Below the pieces are notes generated by a model that had not been told where the DNA came from, did no database searches, and worked only from the letters and a program-made list of their open reading frames with translations. A stretch of DNA of 64,000 nt, taken from contig JAVJWR010000013.1 of assembly GCA_040221975.1 (NCBI GenBank), forward strand, positions 62,001 to 126,000, read 5' to 3'. Of this stretch, positions 26,016 through 35,262 are shown piece by piece. The number at the start of each line of letters is the position of its first letter. The first letter of the stretch is position 1. The position numbers and the translations under genes were made by a program. The DNA is from Haliea sp040221975 (GTDB lineage: Bacteria; Pseudomonadota; Gammaproteobacteria; Pseudomonadales; Halieaceae).

Positions 26016-26651
26016 GTGCAACGCTTTCTCATCATCGTCACCGCCGTCGTGATGGTTGCCGCCGGCGCCCTCTACAGCGTGCGTGGGCCCCTGCGGGATG
26101 CCGTGGTGGAACAGCTCACCGCAGACATGTTTGTCTCGGCCAGGCAGCCACAGCAATCGCTGGGGCCGGCAGTCGGTTCGCATTTCCCTGGCCTGAGGGC
26201 CCTGCACGAAGATCGGGAAATCAGGTTGCTCGACAGCTTCGCGGGCCCTCGCGGCACGGTGCTGGTAGCGAGCCGATCCCTGGTCTGGTGCCCCTACTGC
26301 ATGGCGGAACTGCGCCAGCTGCAGGCGTACAAGGCAGACTTCGACGCTGCCGGTATCGGCCTGGTGGCGATCACCTACGACAGTCCGGCAGAGCAGGCGG
26401 CGTTTGCCCGCCAGCACGGGATCAGCATACCCCTGCTGGCGGATGTGGAAGCGCTCAGCTTCAAGACCCTCGGGATTCTGCACGAGGACTACGGTCCGGG
26501 CGACGAGCACTACGGCATCCCCCACCCCGGGATGATCGTGGTGGCGCCGGACGGCACCGTGGCCGGCAAGCTATTCCTTGAGGGCTACCGCACCCGGGTC
26601 GCCGCGACCGAGGCGCTCGCCTATGCACAAGAGGTGCTAGGGAACCTCTGA
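26016..26651 (+). CDS. Membrane-anchored redoxin (AhpC/TSA thioredoxin-fold) protein
   Basis: The product has 211 residues from GTG 26016, with CAGGAG 7 nt upstream. One N-terminal membrane segment (RFLIIVTAVVMVAAGALY) anchors or exports it. A thioredoxin-fold domain carries WCPYC (Cys92, Cys95), then AITYDSPAEQAAFARQHG and HPGMIVVAPDG. It is probably a periplasmic thiol oxidoreductase or peroxidase. No cytochrome-biogenesis or peroxiredoxin partner is adjacent. Its stop codon lies inside a perfect 15-bp inverted repeat shared with the convergent DUF3604 gene. Confidence 0.82.
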   Translation: MQRFLIIVTAVVMVAAGALYSVRGPLRDAVVEQLTADMFVSARQPQQSLGPAVGSHFPGLRALHEDREIRLLDSFAGPRGTVLVASRSLVWCPYCMAELRQLQAYKADFDAAGIGLVAITYDSPAEQAAFARQHGISIPLLADVEALSFKTLGILHEDYGPGDEHYGIPHPGMIVVAPDGTVAGKLFLEGYRTRVAATEALAYAQEVLGNL

Positions 26652-26667
26652 ATCAGAGGTTCCCTAG
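26637..26667. terminator. Perfect 15-bp inverted repeat between convergent genes
   Basis: CTAGGGAACCTCTGA, one A, then TCAGAGGTTCCCTAG. It covers the end of the redoxin gene, including its TGA, and stops 3 bp after the DUF3604 stop (26664), so it can terminate either strand. There is no T-run. Confidence 0.55.
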
Positions 26668-28622
26668 GGCTGATACCAGACCGGTGAGGTCCAGGCGCGC
26701 TCCTGCACCAGCGGCCGGTGCCCGGCCGCGCAGCAGCCTTCGAAGCCCTTGCCGATGGTCTCCGGCCGCTCGCAGTCGACACCTCCAGCCAGGCACTGGC
26801 GCTGACTCCAGCGGCAGCTGGGATTCTCCACTACCCGGGTGTAATAAAATGCGCGCTGGGTTGGATCAAAATCCGGGTCTTCCCAGACTTTGCAGAGCCG
26901 GCTGTGGCCGGCGCCGGCGGTGGCGCAGGTGCCCAGGTCGACGCTGCCACGAGTGACCGTATCGCCGACGACATCCACCACTTTTTCGCGGTTGTTGCCG
27001 TCACTGTCCAGCCAGCCCTTGATCACCTGGATTTTCTGCAGCGGCATGCCGGGACTGTCGCGGGTGCCCGCATCCTGCTGCGCTGCCACCAGCAGGCGCA
27101 GGGCGCTGCCGGCCGGCGCCGGCCCCAGTTCCGAACCCATAGGCACCGCAGTGGCGTAGGCGCGCTCGATCTGATCTGGCGCTGTACACAGCCCGGGGTC
27201 GAGATTCCAGCCGGCAAACAGACGGGTGACAATTCGTGGGCCACTGGTGCCATAGGCCTCCCGCCGCTGCATGGCGGCGAACAGGGCATCGCGGGAATTT
27301 TCCTCGGCCCAGACCACGGCGAGGCCACCGGGGTTGTACTCGAGCTTGTCGGGCAGTCCGGGCGGCACGGCCTTCAGTGCCGGCACCCCGGCACCGCCGT
27401 GACCCGGGAAACGATCTTCCTCCACCGCACCCGGGGCCCCCAGATGGGTGTCCGTGCTGGCGATAACGCCAAAGCGGAACGGGTTGGTACCCAGCGCGGC
27501 CTCCAGCGCCAGGCCCTGCTGCCAGGTTTCCCGCAGGAAACCGGTCCTCGCAGTGGGAGGGTTACTGAAACCGGCAATGTTGTCCCGCGGCAACTGCTCG
27601 AACGCACACAGCTCATCGCGGCTGATGTCGGGGGCAAAGAAGCACTCCGATGCGCCCTTGTGCTGCATGATTTCCGCCAGCGGCTCCATGCGCTGGCGCC
27701 GCCGGGCGTAGGCCGCATCCACTGGCCTGCCATCGGCCAGTTGCTCGCTGAACATGTGGCCTGCGCTGAGGTTCGAGTTGTGGGGAATCACCAGGACGTC
27801 ACAGTCACCGTCGGCATCGATACATTCTGACTCCAGGGCATCCCACAACAGGGTCTCCCCGGGTGCGTCGATATAGCTCGCCGGCAGCACCGGCACGACA
27901 CCATTACGAAACACCACATTGCGATGCAGGTTGCCACCGGACTGCGCCTGTACGCCGGTCCACTCATAGCCGACAAAGGTGGTAAAGCTGCAGTCGCTGG
28001 AGCGGTCGTAGTGACTTTCGGCAGCGTCCTGCATCTCCTGCCAGGGCGCCAGGGCCGCGGTCAAGCAGCGCTCACCATCGTCGCCGCACATGCCCAGGTG
28101 GGAGGCGCGCATGGCCGCCATGTAATTGAACAGGTAGTAGGCGCCGCGGGGCCAGGCCCGATAGAAGCGGCACTGCCAGCTGCGATAGCCGGAGACTTGC
28201 GGATCGGTACACATGTGCACCTCGCCGATCAGCTCGGCGTGGTCGGACACCATGGCGAAATCCAGCGGCCGGCGCAGCTGCAGGCTGCGCGCGGGCTGGC
28301 CGGACTCGTCCCAGGGCTGGATGCCAATACGCTCGCCCCGGGCAAAACGGTAGGCATCTGCCGGCGAGGTGCGGGTGCCCTGGGTGCTGGCATCCAGGGA
28401 ATAACGGGTATGGACGTGCAGGTCGCCAAAGAATGGCCGCCGCGATGGTTGATGATCATTGCAGGGGGAACGCTGCTCGCTGTAGCTTTCCTCGGCCACG
28501 GCCTGCGGCAACAAGGGCGGTAGCAGCGCCACCAGCATCAGCAAACCAAAGCAGCAAATGTGGCTCAGTGCCAGGCGACGCCAGGCTGGGTGATGAGGTT
28601 GGTTCGAGGTAAGTGTAGCCAT
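26664..28622 (-). CDS. DUF3604 PHP-like exported protein
   Basis: The product has 652 residues from ATG 28622; a second ATG at 28643 would add seven residues. The N-terminus has a membrane/signal segment (LALSHICCFGLLMLVALLPP, then a cleavage-like AVAEES). The catalytic-looking part starts with FFGDLHVHTRYSLDA, a PHP-type HxH, followed by MVSDHAEL, VLVIPHNSN and STDTHLGAPG. It has many Cys (over ten), which suits an oxidising periplasm. DUF3604 proteins are uncharacterised metallohydrolase-like proteins, often in marine bacteria. Its role is unknown. Confidence 0.85.
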   Translation of the reverse strand: MATLTSNQPHHPAWRRLALSHICCFGLLMLVALLPPLLPQAVAEESYSEQRSPCNDHQPSRRPFFGDLHVHTRYSLDASTQGTRTSPADAYRFARGERIGIQPWDESGQPARSLQLRRPLDFAMVSDHAELIGEVHMCTDPQVSGYRSWQCRFYRAWPRGAYYLFNYMAAMRASHLGMCGDDGERCLTAALAPWQEMQDAAESHYDRSSDCSFTTFVGYEWTGVQAQSGGNLHRNVVFRNGVVPVLPASYIDAPGETLLWDALESECIDADGDCDVLVIPHNSNLSAGHMFSEQLADGRPVDAAYARRRQRMEPLAEIMQHKGASECFFAPDISRDELCAFEQLPRDNIAGFSNPPTARTGFLRETWQQGLALEAALGTNPFRFGVIASTDTHLGAPGAVEEDRFPGHGGAGVPALKAVPPGLPDKLEYNPGGLAVVWAEENSRDALFAAMQRREAYGTSGPRIVTRLFAGWNLDPGLCTAPDQIERAYATAVPMGSELGPAPAGSALRLLVAAQQDAGTRDSPGMPLQKIQVIKGWLDSDGNNREKVVDVVGDTVTRGSVDLGTCATAGAGHSRLCKVWEDPDFDPTQRAFYYTRVVENPSCRWSQRQCLAGGVDCERPETIGKGFEGCCAAGHRPLVQERAWTSPVWYQP

Positions 28623-28724
28623 GCTGCCCCCGGCGCGAATCAAGCCTCACCATAATGAGGTGACTCTCCGCGCGCAAACTGGCGGGGAAAGCATGTTGAA
28701 CCATGCCACCGGAACTGCGGACAC

Positions 28725-28758
28725 AAAAAAAGCCCCGCGGTGTCTCCACCGGGGGGCC
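28725..28758 (-). terminator. Rho-independent terminator of the cold-shock gene
   Basis: On the minus strand GGCCCCCCGGTGGAGA and CACCGCGGGGC form a GC-rich stem, followed by seven T. It sits 22 bp past the stop of the cold-shock gene. Confidence 0.85.
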
Positions 28759-28779
28759 TTGTCAGAAAACTGCGGCGTC

Positions 28780-28986
28780 TTAGACGACGACGATGTTTTC
28801 TGCCTGCGGGCCTTTCTGGCCCTGTGTGACGTTGAACTCAACTTTCTGGCCTTCGATCAGAGTCTTGAAGCCTGAACCGGAGATCGCGCTGAAGTGCGCA
28901 AACACGTCCGGGCCTGATTCCTGCTCAATGAAGCCAAAGCCTTTTGTTTCGTTAAACCATTTTACGGTGCCGGTGCTGGTAGCCAT
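28780..28986 (-). CDS. Cold-shock DNA/RNA-binding protein (CspA family)
   Basis: The product has 68 residues, a standard single cold-shock domain. RNP1 is KGFGFIEQ and RNP2 is VFAHFSAI; the start is STGTVKWFNETKGFGF and the end QAENIVVV. These proteins melt RNA structure and aid translation at low temperature. The candidate promoter at 29102-29131 would give a 5' leader of about 110 nt, consistent with the long regulatory leaders of this family. An intrinsic terminator follows the gene. Confidence 0.95.
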   Translation of the reverse strand: MATSTGTVKWFNETKGFGFIEQESGPDVFAHFSAISGSGFKTLIEGQKVEFNVTQGQKGPQAENIVVV

Positions 28987-29101
28987 GTTACGTTCCTGTA
29001 TTTCAGGTATAGATAGAACCTTCCGGGGAAGGCGGTCGGGCTTGAGGTATGCAATTACTTATGAAATCAGGGACGAGGTACTAACTGCGTGACTTCGAAA
29101 T

Positions 29102-29131
29102 GGTATACATAAATAGGTGTAAAACGTTCAA
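29102..29131 (-). promoter_or_regulatory. Candidate sigma70 promoter of the cold-shock gene
   Basis: On the minus strand TTGAAC, an 18-bp spacer, then TATACC. It lies 116 bp upstream of the start codon, leaving a long leader typical for csp genes. Confidence 0.4.
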
Positions 29132-29165
29132 GCAGGGTCAGAGTATACAGCCGTTCGACAATCCG

Positions 29166-30224
29166 TCAATGTTTATTTTCGCCGGCCCCGAGTACCCGCT
29201 CCCGCCACCTGCCCGGCGCCATGCCGAACCACTGCACGAAAGCGCGACGAAACGTGCCGCTGTCGGCAAAACCAAGGCTGGCAGCAATATCGCCAATACG
29301 ACGCCCGGGCTCTGACAGTGCTTCACAGGCTGCATTGCGCAGCGCGGCTTCCCGCAGCACGCGGTAACTGCAGCCCCCCTGCCGCAGGCGCCGCCGGAAT
29401 GTGGAGAGCGGCAGCCCCAGGTCCCGCGCCAGCTGTGCCTGACCCGGTAGCGGCGTGCCGTGGCGCAGCGCGGCGGCCAGAAGTGCGCCGACCTGGTCCG
29501 GCAGGCTGTGGGCACGGGCACCGAAGACGGCACAGGGAAAACTGTGAAAGAACGCACTGAACTCACCGGGGCTGCGCACCACCGGCAGGGCCAGCGCCGC
29601 GGCATCGAAATCCAGCGCATAATCGTCTCCGCCGGCGAGCACCGGGGCGCGGAACAGGCGCAGGAACGGCAACACATCCTGGCGCCGGATGGGACCGATA
29701 CGCACCTGTTGCAGTGGCAGTTCCCGCCCGAGGAGCCACTGGAACAGTTGCAGGAAGGCAAACAGTCCGGTGATATCCACCAGGCTGCCGGCGGTACTCG
29801 GCTGGCCGCGCAGGGAATCCAGCCGAAAACTGGCCCGCGCGCCCGTGATCTCCAGGCGGACCAGCCCCGCACGCGGATGCAACATGCGGGCAAAACGCTC
29901 GCAGATCAGAATGACCTCGCGCAGATCAGCGGCCGAGAGCGCGCAGCGGCACATCAGCTCCACCTCCTGCCGCGCCATCGGCGCATGGTTGTCCCCCCCG
30001 GCGAGATGCGCTTCGAGACGCTGCACCACCTCGAGATACCAGCGGGTGAATCCCGCCAGGGTAAGCGGCGGCTGGCGCAGGCCGTCGGCCTGGCCGCAGG
30101 ATTCCAGTTCCGTCAGCAACAGGGCGACCAGCGGGGCATAGGTCGCGCTGGTGGCTGCGGGCGCATCCTGCTCACTCAGTCCGGGAGCGCGCTGTCGGGT
30201 TGGCTGGTTCAAGGGGCTGTACAC
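29166..30224 (-). CDS. AraC/XylS-family regulator with arabinose-binding-like N-domain
   Basis: The product has 352 residues, starting at GTG 30224 with GGAG 5 nt upstream. The C-terminal 100 residues form the two-HTH AraC domain: LARDLGLPLSTFRRRLRQGG and IGDIAASLGFADSGTFRRAF, ending with FGMAPGRWRERV. The N-terminal 200 residues resemble the long ligand-binding domain of OruR/ArgR-like AraC regulators (PF12625 type). It is divergent from the BVMO gene at 30346 and a likely activator of that operon. Direct repeats ATTGC spaced 21 bp apart (30255, 30276) lie between them. Confidence 0.87.
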   Translation of the reverse strand: MYSPLNQPTRQRAPGLSEQDAPAATSATYAPLVALLLTELESCGQADGLRQPPLTLAGFTRWYLEVVQRLEAHLAGGDNHAPMARQEVELMCRCALSAADLREVILICERFARMLHPRAGLVRLEITGARASFRLDSLRGQPSTAGSLVDITGLFAFLQLFQWLLGRELPLQQVRIGPIRRQDVLPFLRLFRAPVLAGGDDYALDFDAAALALPVVRSPGEFSAFFHSFPCAVFGARAHSLPDQVGALLAAALRHGTPLPGQAQLARDLGLPLSTFRRRLRQGGCSYRVLREAALRNAACEALSEPGRRIGDIAASLGFADSGTFRRAFVQWFGMAPGRWRERVLGAGENKH

Positions 30225-30254
30225 CTGGGCTCCGGGTCGGGCAATTCTAACAAT

Positions 30255-30280
30255 ATTGCCCTGTTATTGAACATAATTGC
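30255..30280. promoter_or_regulatory. Possible AraC-type binding site (direct repeats 21 bp apart)
   Basis: ATTGC occurs at 30255-30259 and again at 30276-30280, two helical turns apart, in an AT-rich gap between divergent genes. The spacing suits AraC-family dimers. The repeats are short, so chance is possible. Confidence 0.3.
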
Positions 30281-30345
30281 TATGCTTGAAACCCGTGAGG
30301 TCCCGTAAGCTGTCGCCCTGTTCACCGCAACCAGGAGCCAGATCA

Positions 30346-31833
30346 ATGTCTGCCAGCCAACCCCGTATCATCGTTCTCGGCGCCGGCATGGCCGGTATTC
30401 TTGCCGGCATCCGCCTGCAGGAAGAGGGCCATACCGACATCACCCTCTACGAAAAGGCAGACCGGGTCGGCGGGACCTGGCGCGACAATACCTATCCAGG
30501 CCTGACCTGCGACGTGCCCTCCCACTTTTATACCTACAGTTTCGAACGCAATCCGGACTGGAGCCGGCACCTGCCGCCGGGCCCGGAAATCCAGGCCTAT
30601 TTCGAGCGCACTGCCGGCAAGTACGGTGTCGACAAGCTGACCCGCTTCGGTGAGGAAGCCACCCGGGCGGACTATCGCGAGGGCCGCTGGGAGGTGGAAT
30701 TCAGCAGCGGCCACCGCGACAGCGCCGACATCCTCATCGCCGCCACCGGTGTCCTCCACCACCCCCGCTATCCGAACATCGCCGGGGCGGAAAGCTTCCG
30801 CGGCGAGCTGTTCCACAGCGCCCGCTGGGACCACAGCGTGGCTCTGGAGGGCAAGCGCATCGGCATCATCGGCAACGGCTCCACCGGGGTCCAGATCATC
30901 TCGGCGCTCGCCGGCAAGGCGGCGCTGCTGGAGCACTACCAGCGTACGCCGCAGTGGATCATGCCGGTGGAAAACGGGGTCTTCAGCGTGGAGGAGCGGG
31001 CTGCCTTCCAGGACCCGGAGGCACTGGCCGAAGCGATGAACGTGGAGGAGTACATGGCCGCCGTCGAGGCCTATACCCAGGCCATTACCGACATGGAATC
31101 AGAGACCGCCAAAGCCATGGCCCAAGCCTGTCTCGACAACCTGGAACAGTCCGTAACCGACCCGGATCTGCGGGAGCAACTGCGGCCCGACCACGCGCCC
31201 CTGTGCAAGCGCCTGATTTTCTCACCCGATTACTACCAGGCAATCCAGCACCCGCAGTGCCGGCTGGTGCGCAATGGCATCCAGCGGATCGAGCCGCGGG
31301 GCATCCGCACCGAAGACGGGGAACTGCACGAACTGGATGTGATCGTCTATGCCACCGGCTTCCACGCCGACCATTTCATGCGCCCGATGAGCATCAATGG
31401 TCGCAACGGGACGACCCTGGAAGACTTCTGGGCCGATCGCCCCAAGGCCTACCTGGCGGCGACCATGCCTGACTTTCCGAACCTGTTCATGCTCAACGGC
31501 CCCAACGGGCCGGTCGGCAACTTCTCGCTGATTGACATCGCCGAGCACCAGTGGGGCTATATCGCCCAGCTGATGGCGCGGCTGCGAGCAGGGGACTGCA
31601 CGGAAATCGCCCCCAGCTTCGAGGCCATGGAGACCTTCGAAACCGAGCGCATCGCGGCGGCCAAGAACACGGTCTGGTACCGCGGAGGCTGTGTCAGCTG
31701 GTATCTGGATGCCGAGGGCATTCCCTCAAGCTGGCCGTGGAATTTCGCCCGCTTCACCGCCTGCATGGCGGAACCGGAGTGGGCCGCGTTTGGCCTGGAG
31801 GCACCACTGACGCAGGCCTCCTCGGCAGCATAG
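30346..31833 (+). CDS. Baeyer-Villiger-type flavin monooxygenase
   Basis: The product has 495 residues from ATG 30346 (CAGGAG upstream). The FAD motif is GAGMAG (12-17), the second dinucleotide (NADPH) motif GNGSTG (176-181), and the type I BVMO fingerprint FRGELFHSARWD (151-162) matches FxGxxxHxxxW(P/D). These enzymes insert oxygen next to a ketone to make an ester or lactone. The gene lies 8 bp before an acyl-CoA carboxyltransferase gene and opposite an AraC-type regulator, which suggests an inducible ketone-degradation operon. Substrate unknown. Confidence 0.92.
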   Translation: MSASQPRIIVLGAGMAGILAGIRLQEEGHTDITLYEKADRVGGTWRDNTYPGLTCDVPSHFYTYSFERNPDWSRHLPPGPEIQAYFERTAGKYGVDKLTRFGEEATRADYREGRWEVEFSSGHRDSADILIAATGVLHHPRYPNIAGAESFRGELFHSARWDHSVALEGKRIGIIGNGSTGVQIISALAGKAALLEHYQRTPQWIMPVENGVFSVEERAAFQDPEALAEAMNVEEYMAAVEAYTQAITDMESETAKAMAQACLDNLEQSVTDPDLREQLRPDHAPLCKRLIFSPDYYQAIQHPQCRLVRNGIQRIEPRGIRTEDGELHELDVIVYATGFHADHFMRPMSINGRNGTTLEDFWADRPKAYLAATMPDFPNLFMLNGPNGPVGNFSLIDIAEHQWGYIAQLMARLRAGDCTEIAPSFEAMETFETERIAAAKNTVWYRGGCVSWYLDAEGIPSSWPWNFARFTACMAEPEWAAFGLEAPLTQASSAA

Positions 31834-31841
31834 GCGCAGCC

Positions 31842-33308
31842 ATGAGCGGATACCGCAGCCACTGGGATGCCTTGCTGGCCGAGTTGCGCAAGCGCCAGGA
31901 CAGTGCCACCGCCATGGGCGGAGAGGAACGCATCACTCGCCAGCATCAGCGCGGACGACTCACCGCACGGGAACGTGTTGCCGCCCTGGCCGACCCCGGC
32001 AGCTTCCGCGAGTACGGCGCTCTGGCGGGCGGCCAGCACCCGGCCGGACGGCCGGCCGTGCCCGCTGACGGCCTGGTCGCCGGGACCCTGCGTATTGACG
32101 GCAGGACCGGCGTCATTCTGGCGGAGGATTTTACAGTCCAGGGCGGTTCCATTGGCCATCCCAACGCAGCCAAGCGGGCGCGCCTTGTGCGACTGGCACT
32201 GGAACAAGGCTATCCATTGCTGGTGTTGCTGGACGGCGCCGGCGAACGGGCCAGCAATCAGGACGAGCGCTATCCCCATGCCACCGGCGACCTGCAGCTG
32301 CTCGCCGACCTGCAGGGTCGGGCACCCATTGTCGCCATTGTACTGGGCACTTCCGCCGGCCACGGTGCGCTTGCGGCCATGTTCGCCGACCTGGTGATCA
32401 TGGCCGAGGGCAGCTCCCTGTTCAGCGCCGGCCCGCCGCTGGTCAAGGCCGCCATGGGTATCGACACCAGCGCCGAAGCGCTGGGCTCTGCCCTGCTACA
32501 CACCCGCGACAGCGGCGTCGCCCACCAGCGCTGCAGCAGCGAAGCCGAGTGTTTCAGCCTGGCGCGGCGCTTCCTGGGGCTGCTGGCGGAGCCCGGCAAC
32601 ACCGCGGGTACCGGCGCGGATCCAGCCGCAGCGGCGCCGCGCCCGGTGGACGCCCTGCTGGACATCATACCTCCGGCCGTAGCCCAACCCTACGACATGC
32701 GCCGGGTGCTGGCGGAACTGGTGGATAGCGGCAGCCTGCTGGAGCTGCAGCCAGAGTACGGCCGCACCCTTATTGCCGCCCTCGCCCGCATCGGCGGCCG
32801 CAGCTGTCTGCTGATCGCCAACCAGCCAGCCGTCGAGGCGGGAGCCATCACCCGCCAGGCTGCAGACAAGGCCTGCCATTTTATCGACCTGGCCCACCGT
32901 TTCAGCCTGCCGCTGGTCTCCCTGATAGACAACCCCGGGGTAATGCCGGGTCCCGTCGCAGAACGTTCCGGCGTACTGCGTGCCGCGGCCAACATGTTCC
33001 GGGCCCAGCGCCACTACCACGGACACAAGGTGGTTGTCACTCTGCGCAAGGCCTTCGGCTTCGGCAGCTCGGTCATGGGCATGAATCCCTGGGATCGGCA
33101 AGTGGTGAGCCTGGCCCTGCCCGGCGTCAGTCTGGGCGGGATCCCGGCCCTGGGTGCAGCAGCGGCCACTGGCGCCGATAGCGGCACCACCGAGGCACTT
33201 GCCGCCCACCAGAGTGGCGCCTGGGCCGGAGCCGATGCCATGGCCTTTGACCGGGTAATAGACCCCCGCGAGCTGCGCAACGAACTCATCGCGGCGCTAT
33301 TGCACTGA
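31842..33308 (+). CDS. Acyl-CoA carboxylase carboxyltransferase subunit-like protein
   Basis: The product has 488 residues from ATG 31842. It shows the N- and C-terminal crotonase-like halves of carboxyltransferases: ERITRQHQRGRLTARERV, GGSIGHPNAAKRARLV, the LGTSAGHGAL segment, and LVSLIDNPGVMPGPVAE with RKAFGFGSSVMG in the second half. Related proteins transfer carboxyl from biotin to acetyl-, propionyl- or methylcrotonyl-CoA. No biotin carboxylase or biotin carrier gene is present within the window, so it either uses a partner elsewhere or acts differently. Genes for the BVMO and this protein are 8 bp apart. Confidence 0.85.
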   Translation: MSGYRSHWDALLAELRKRQDSATAMGGEERITRQHQRGRLTARERVAALADPGSFREYGALAGGQHPAGRPAVPADGLVAGTLRIDGRTGVILAEDFTVQGGSIGHPNAAKRARLVRLALEQGYPLLVLLDGAGERASNQDERYPHATGDLQLLADLQGRAPIVAIVLGTSAGHGALAAMFADLVIMAEGSSLFSAGPPLVKAAMGIDTSAEALGSALLHTRDSGVAHQRCSSEAECFSLARRFLGLLAEPGNTAGTGADPAAAAPRPVDALLDIIPPAVAQPYDMRRVLAELVDSGSLLELQPEYGRTLIAALARIGGRSCLLIANQPAVEAGAITRQAADKACHFIDLAHRFSLPLVSLIDNPGVMPGPVAERSGVLRAAANMFRAQRHYHGHKVVVTLRKAFGFGSSVMGMNPWDRQVVSLALPGVSLGGIPALGAAAATGADSGTTEALAAHQSGAWAGADAMAFDRVIDPRELRNELIAALLH

Positions 33309-33353
33309 GAAGACCAACGGATCGAGGGCTGGCCTGAGGTATACTCCCCGGCC

Positions 33354-35159
33354 ATGACTTCTGCCCTCACTGTACTCCAGACCGTTTTCGGTTATCCCGC
33401 CTTTCGTCCCCTGCAGGAATCAGTCGTCCAGCGCCTGGTCGATGGCCAGGACGCCCTGGTGCTGATGCCGACAGGCGGCGGCAAATCCCTCTGCTACCAG
33501 GTGCCGGCACTGGTGCGCCCCGGCTGTGGCATCGTCATTTCGCCACTCATCGCCCTGATGCAGGACCAGGTGGATGCCCTGCGGGAGCTTGGCGTGCGCG
33601 CCGCCTATCTCAACTCCAGCCTCGACCCGGCCACCGCCCAGGGCGTGGAACAGGCCCTGGTGCAGGGGCAGCTGGATCTGCTCTATATCGCCCCCGAACG
33701 ATTGGTGCAGGGCCGCATGCTGGCGCTGCTGGAACGTGCGGACATTGCCCTGTTCGCCATCGACGAAGCCCACTGCGTATCCCAGTGGGGCCACGATTTT
33801 CGCGCCGACTACCTGCAGCTGAGCCTCCTGCACGAACGCTTCCCCGCGGTGCCGCGCATAGCGCTCACCGCCACTGCGGATGCCCGCACCCGCCAGGAGA
33901 TCATCACCCGGCTGGACCTGGAGGACGCGGAGAAATTCATTGCCGGCTTCGACCGGCCCAACATCCGCTATCGCATTGCGCTGAAGCAGAACCCGAAGCA
34001 GCAGCTGCTCGGCTTCCTGAAAGCGGAGCACCCGCGGGATGCCGGCATCGTCTACTGCCTGTCGCGCAAGAAAGTGGAGGAAACCGCGCTCTGGTTGCAG
34101 CAGGAAGGGTACAACGCCCTGCCCTACCACGCCGGCCTGCCGGCGGCCCTGCGCAGCAGCCACCAGTCCCGCTTTCTGCGCGAGGACGCGGTGATCATGG
34201 TCGCCACCATCGCCTTCGGCATGGGTATCGACAAGCCGGATGTGCGCTTCGTCGCCCACCTGGACCTGCCCAAGACCATTGAAGCCTATTACCAGGAAAC
34301 CGGTCGCGCCGGTCGCGATGGCCTGCCCGCGGACGCCTGGCTGGTCTACGGACTGCAGGATGTCCTGAAGCTGCGCCAGATGATGGACAGCTCCGAGGGC
34401 AGCGCCGAGCACAAGCGTGCTGAGCAGCAGCGACTCAACGCCATGCTCGGCCTCTGCGAAATTACCAGCTGCAGACGCCAGGCCCTGCTGCACTACTTCG
34501 GCGATGACCTGCCCGCACCCTGCGGCAACTGTGACACCTGCCTGGAGCCGGTGCCCACCTGGGATGGCACCGAGGCAGCCCGCATGGCCCTGAGCGCAGT
34601 CTATCGCACCGGCCAGCGCTTCGGCGTCAACCACCTGATCGAAGTCCTGCGCGGGATCGAGAATGATCGCATTTTCCAGTACGACCACCACTGCCTGCCT
34701 ACTTTCGGCGTCGGCAAGGCATTGGACAACCACCAGTGGCGTTCGGTATTCCGGCAACTGGTGGCAGGAGGCTACCTGACCGCGGACCTGGAACGTTTTG
34801 GCGCCCTGCGCCTGCAGGACAAGTGCCGCGCCCTGCTCAAGGGCGAGCAGACCCTGCAACTGCGCAAGGACATTGCCCGCAAGACAACCCGCCAGCAGAC
34901 CCGCCAGCCCCTGCCTGACGAAGTCGACGTCACCCTCTGGGAGGCTCTGCGCGAGTGCCGACGGGCGCTGGCGGAAACCCAGGGCATACCGCCCTACATC
35001 ATTTTCCACGACCGCACCCTGCAGGAGATGTGCGCCCTGCTGCCGCGCGACATCGATGCCTTTGGCCGCCTCAGCGGCGTGGGCGAACGCAAACGCGACA
35101 AGTATGGGCGTGATTTTCTGCGGGTCATTGAGCAGCACCTGGAGCAATCCACCGCCTGA
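33354..35159 (+). CDS. recQ: ATP-dependent DNA helicase RecQ
   Basis: The product has 601 residues, standard for RecQ. Walker A is PTGGGKSLCY (about 39-48), the DEAH box is in IDEAHCVSQWGHDFR, and the ATATADARTRQEI and QETGRAGRDG motifs follow. The zinc-binding region has SCRRQALLHYFGD and CGNCDTC, then a winged helix, and an HRDC domain at the end (LQEMCALLPRDIDAFGRLSG). RecQ acts 3' to 5' in recombination and fork repair. A 584-residue frame on the opposite strand is a shadow. Confidence 0.96.
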   Translation: MTSALTVLQTVFGYPAFRPLQESVVQRLVDGQDALVLMPTGGGKSLCYQVPALVRPGCGIVISPLIALMQDQVDALRELGVRAAYLNSSLDPATAQGVEQALVQGQLDLLYIAPERLVQGRMLALLERADIALFAIDEAHCVSQWGHDFRADYLQLSLLHERFPAVPRIALTATADARTRQEIITRLDLEDAEKFIAGFDRPNIRYRIALKQNPKQQLLGFLKAEHPRDAGIVYCLSRKKVEETALWLQQEGYNALPYHAGLPAALRSSHQSRFLREDAVIMVATIAFGMGIDKPDVRFVAHLDLPKTIEAYYQETGRAGRDGLPADAWLVYGLQDVLKLRQMMDSSEGSAEHKRAEQQRLNAMLGLCEITSCRRQALLHYFGDDLPAPCGNCDTCLEPVPTWDGTEAARMALSAVYRTGQRFGVNHLIEVLRGIENDRIFQYDHHCLPTFGVGKALDNHQWRSVFRQLVAGGYLTADLERFGALRLQDKCRALLKGEQTLQLRKDIARKTTRQQTRQPLPDEVDVTLWEALRECRRALAETQGIPPYIIFHDRTLQEMCALLPRDIDAFGRLSGVGERKRDKYGRDFLRVIEQHLEQSTA

Positions 35160-35262
35160 GCCCGGCGCTGTCATCGCCCGACTGCCGCAACCGGGCTCTC
35201 GCGCCTCGCTTGCGCCAGAACAGCGTTTTTCCTACTCTGCATGATTTTCCGAGGGCCATGCC

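Noticed and set aside
33420..35174. Open frame opposite recQ
   Set aside because: Antisense shadow; recQ motifs are complete on the plus strand.
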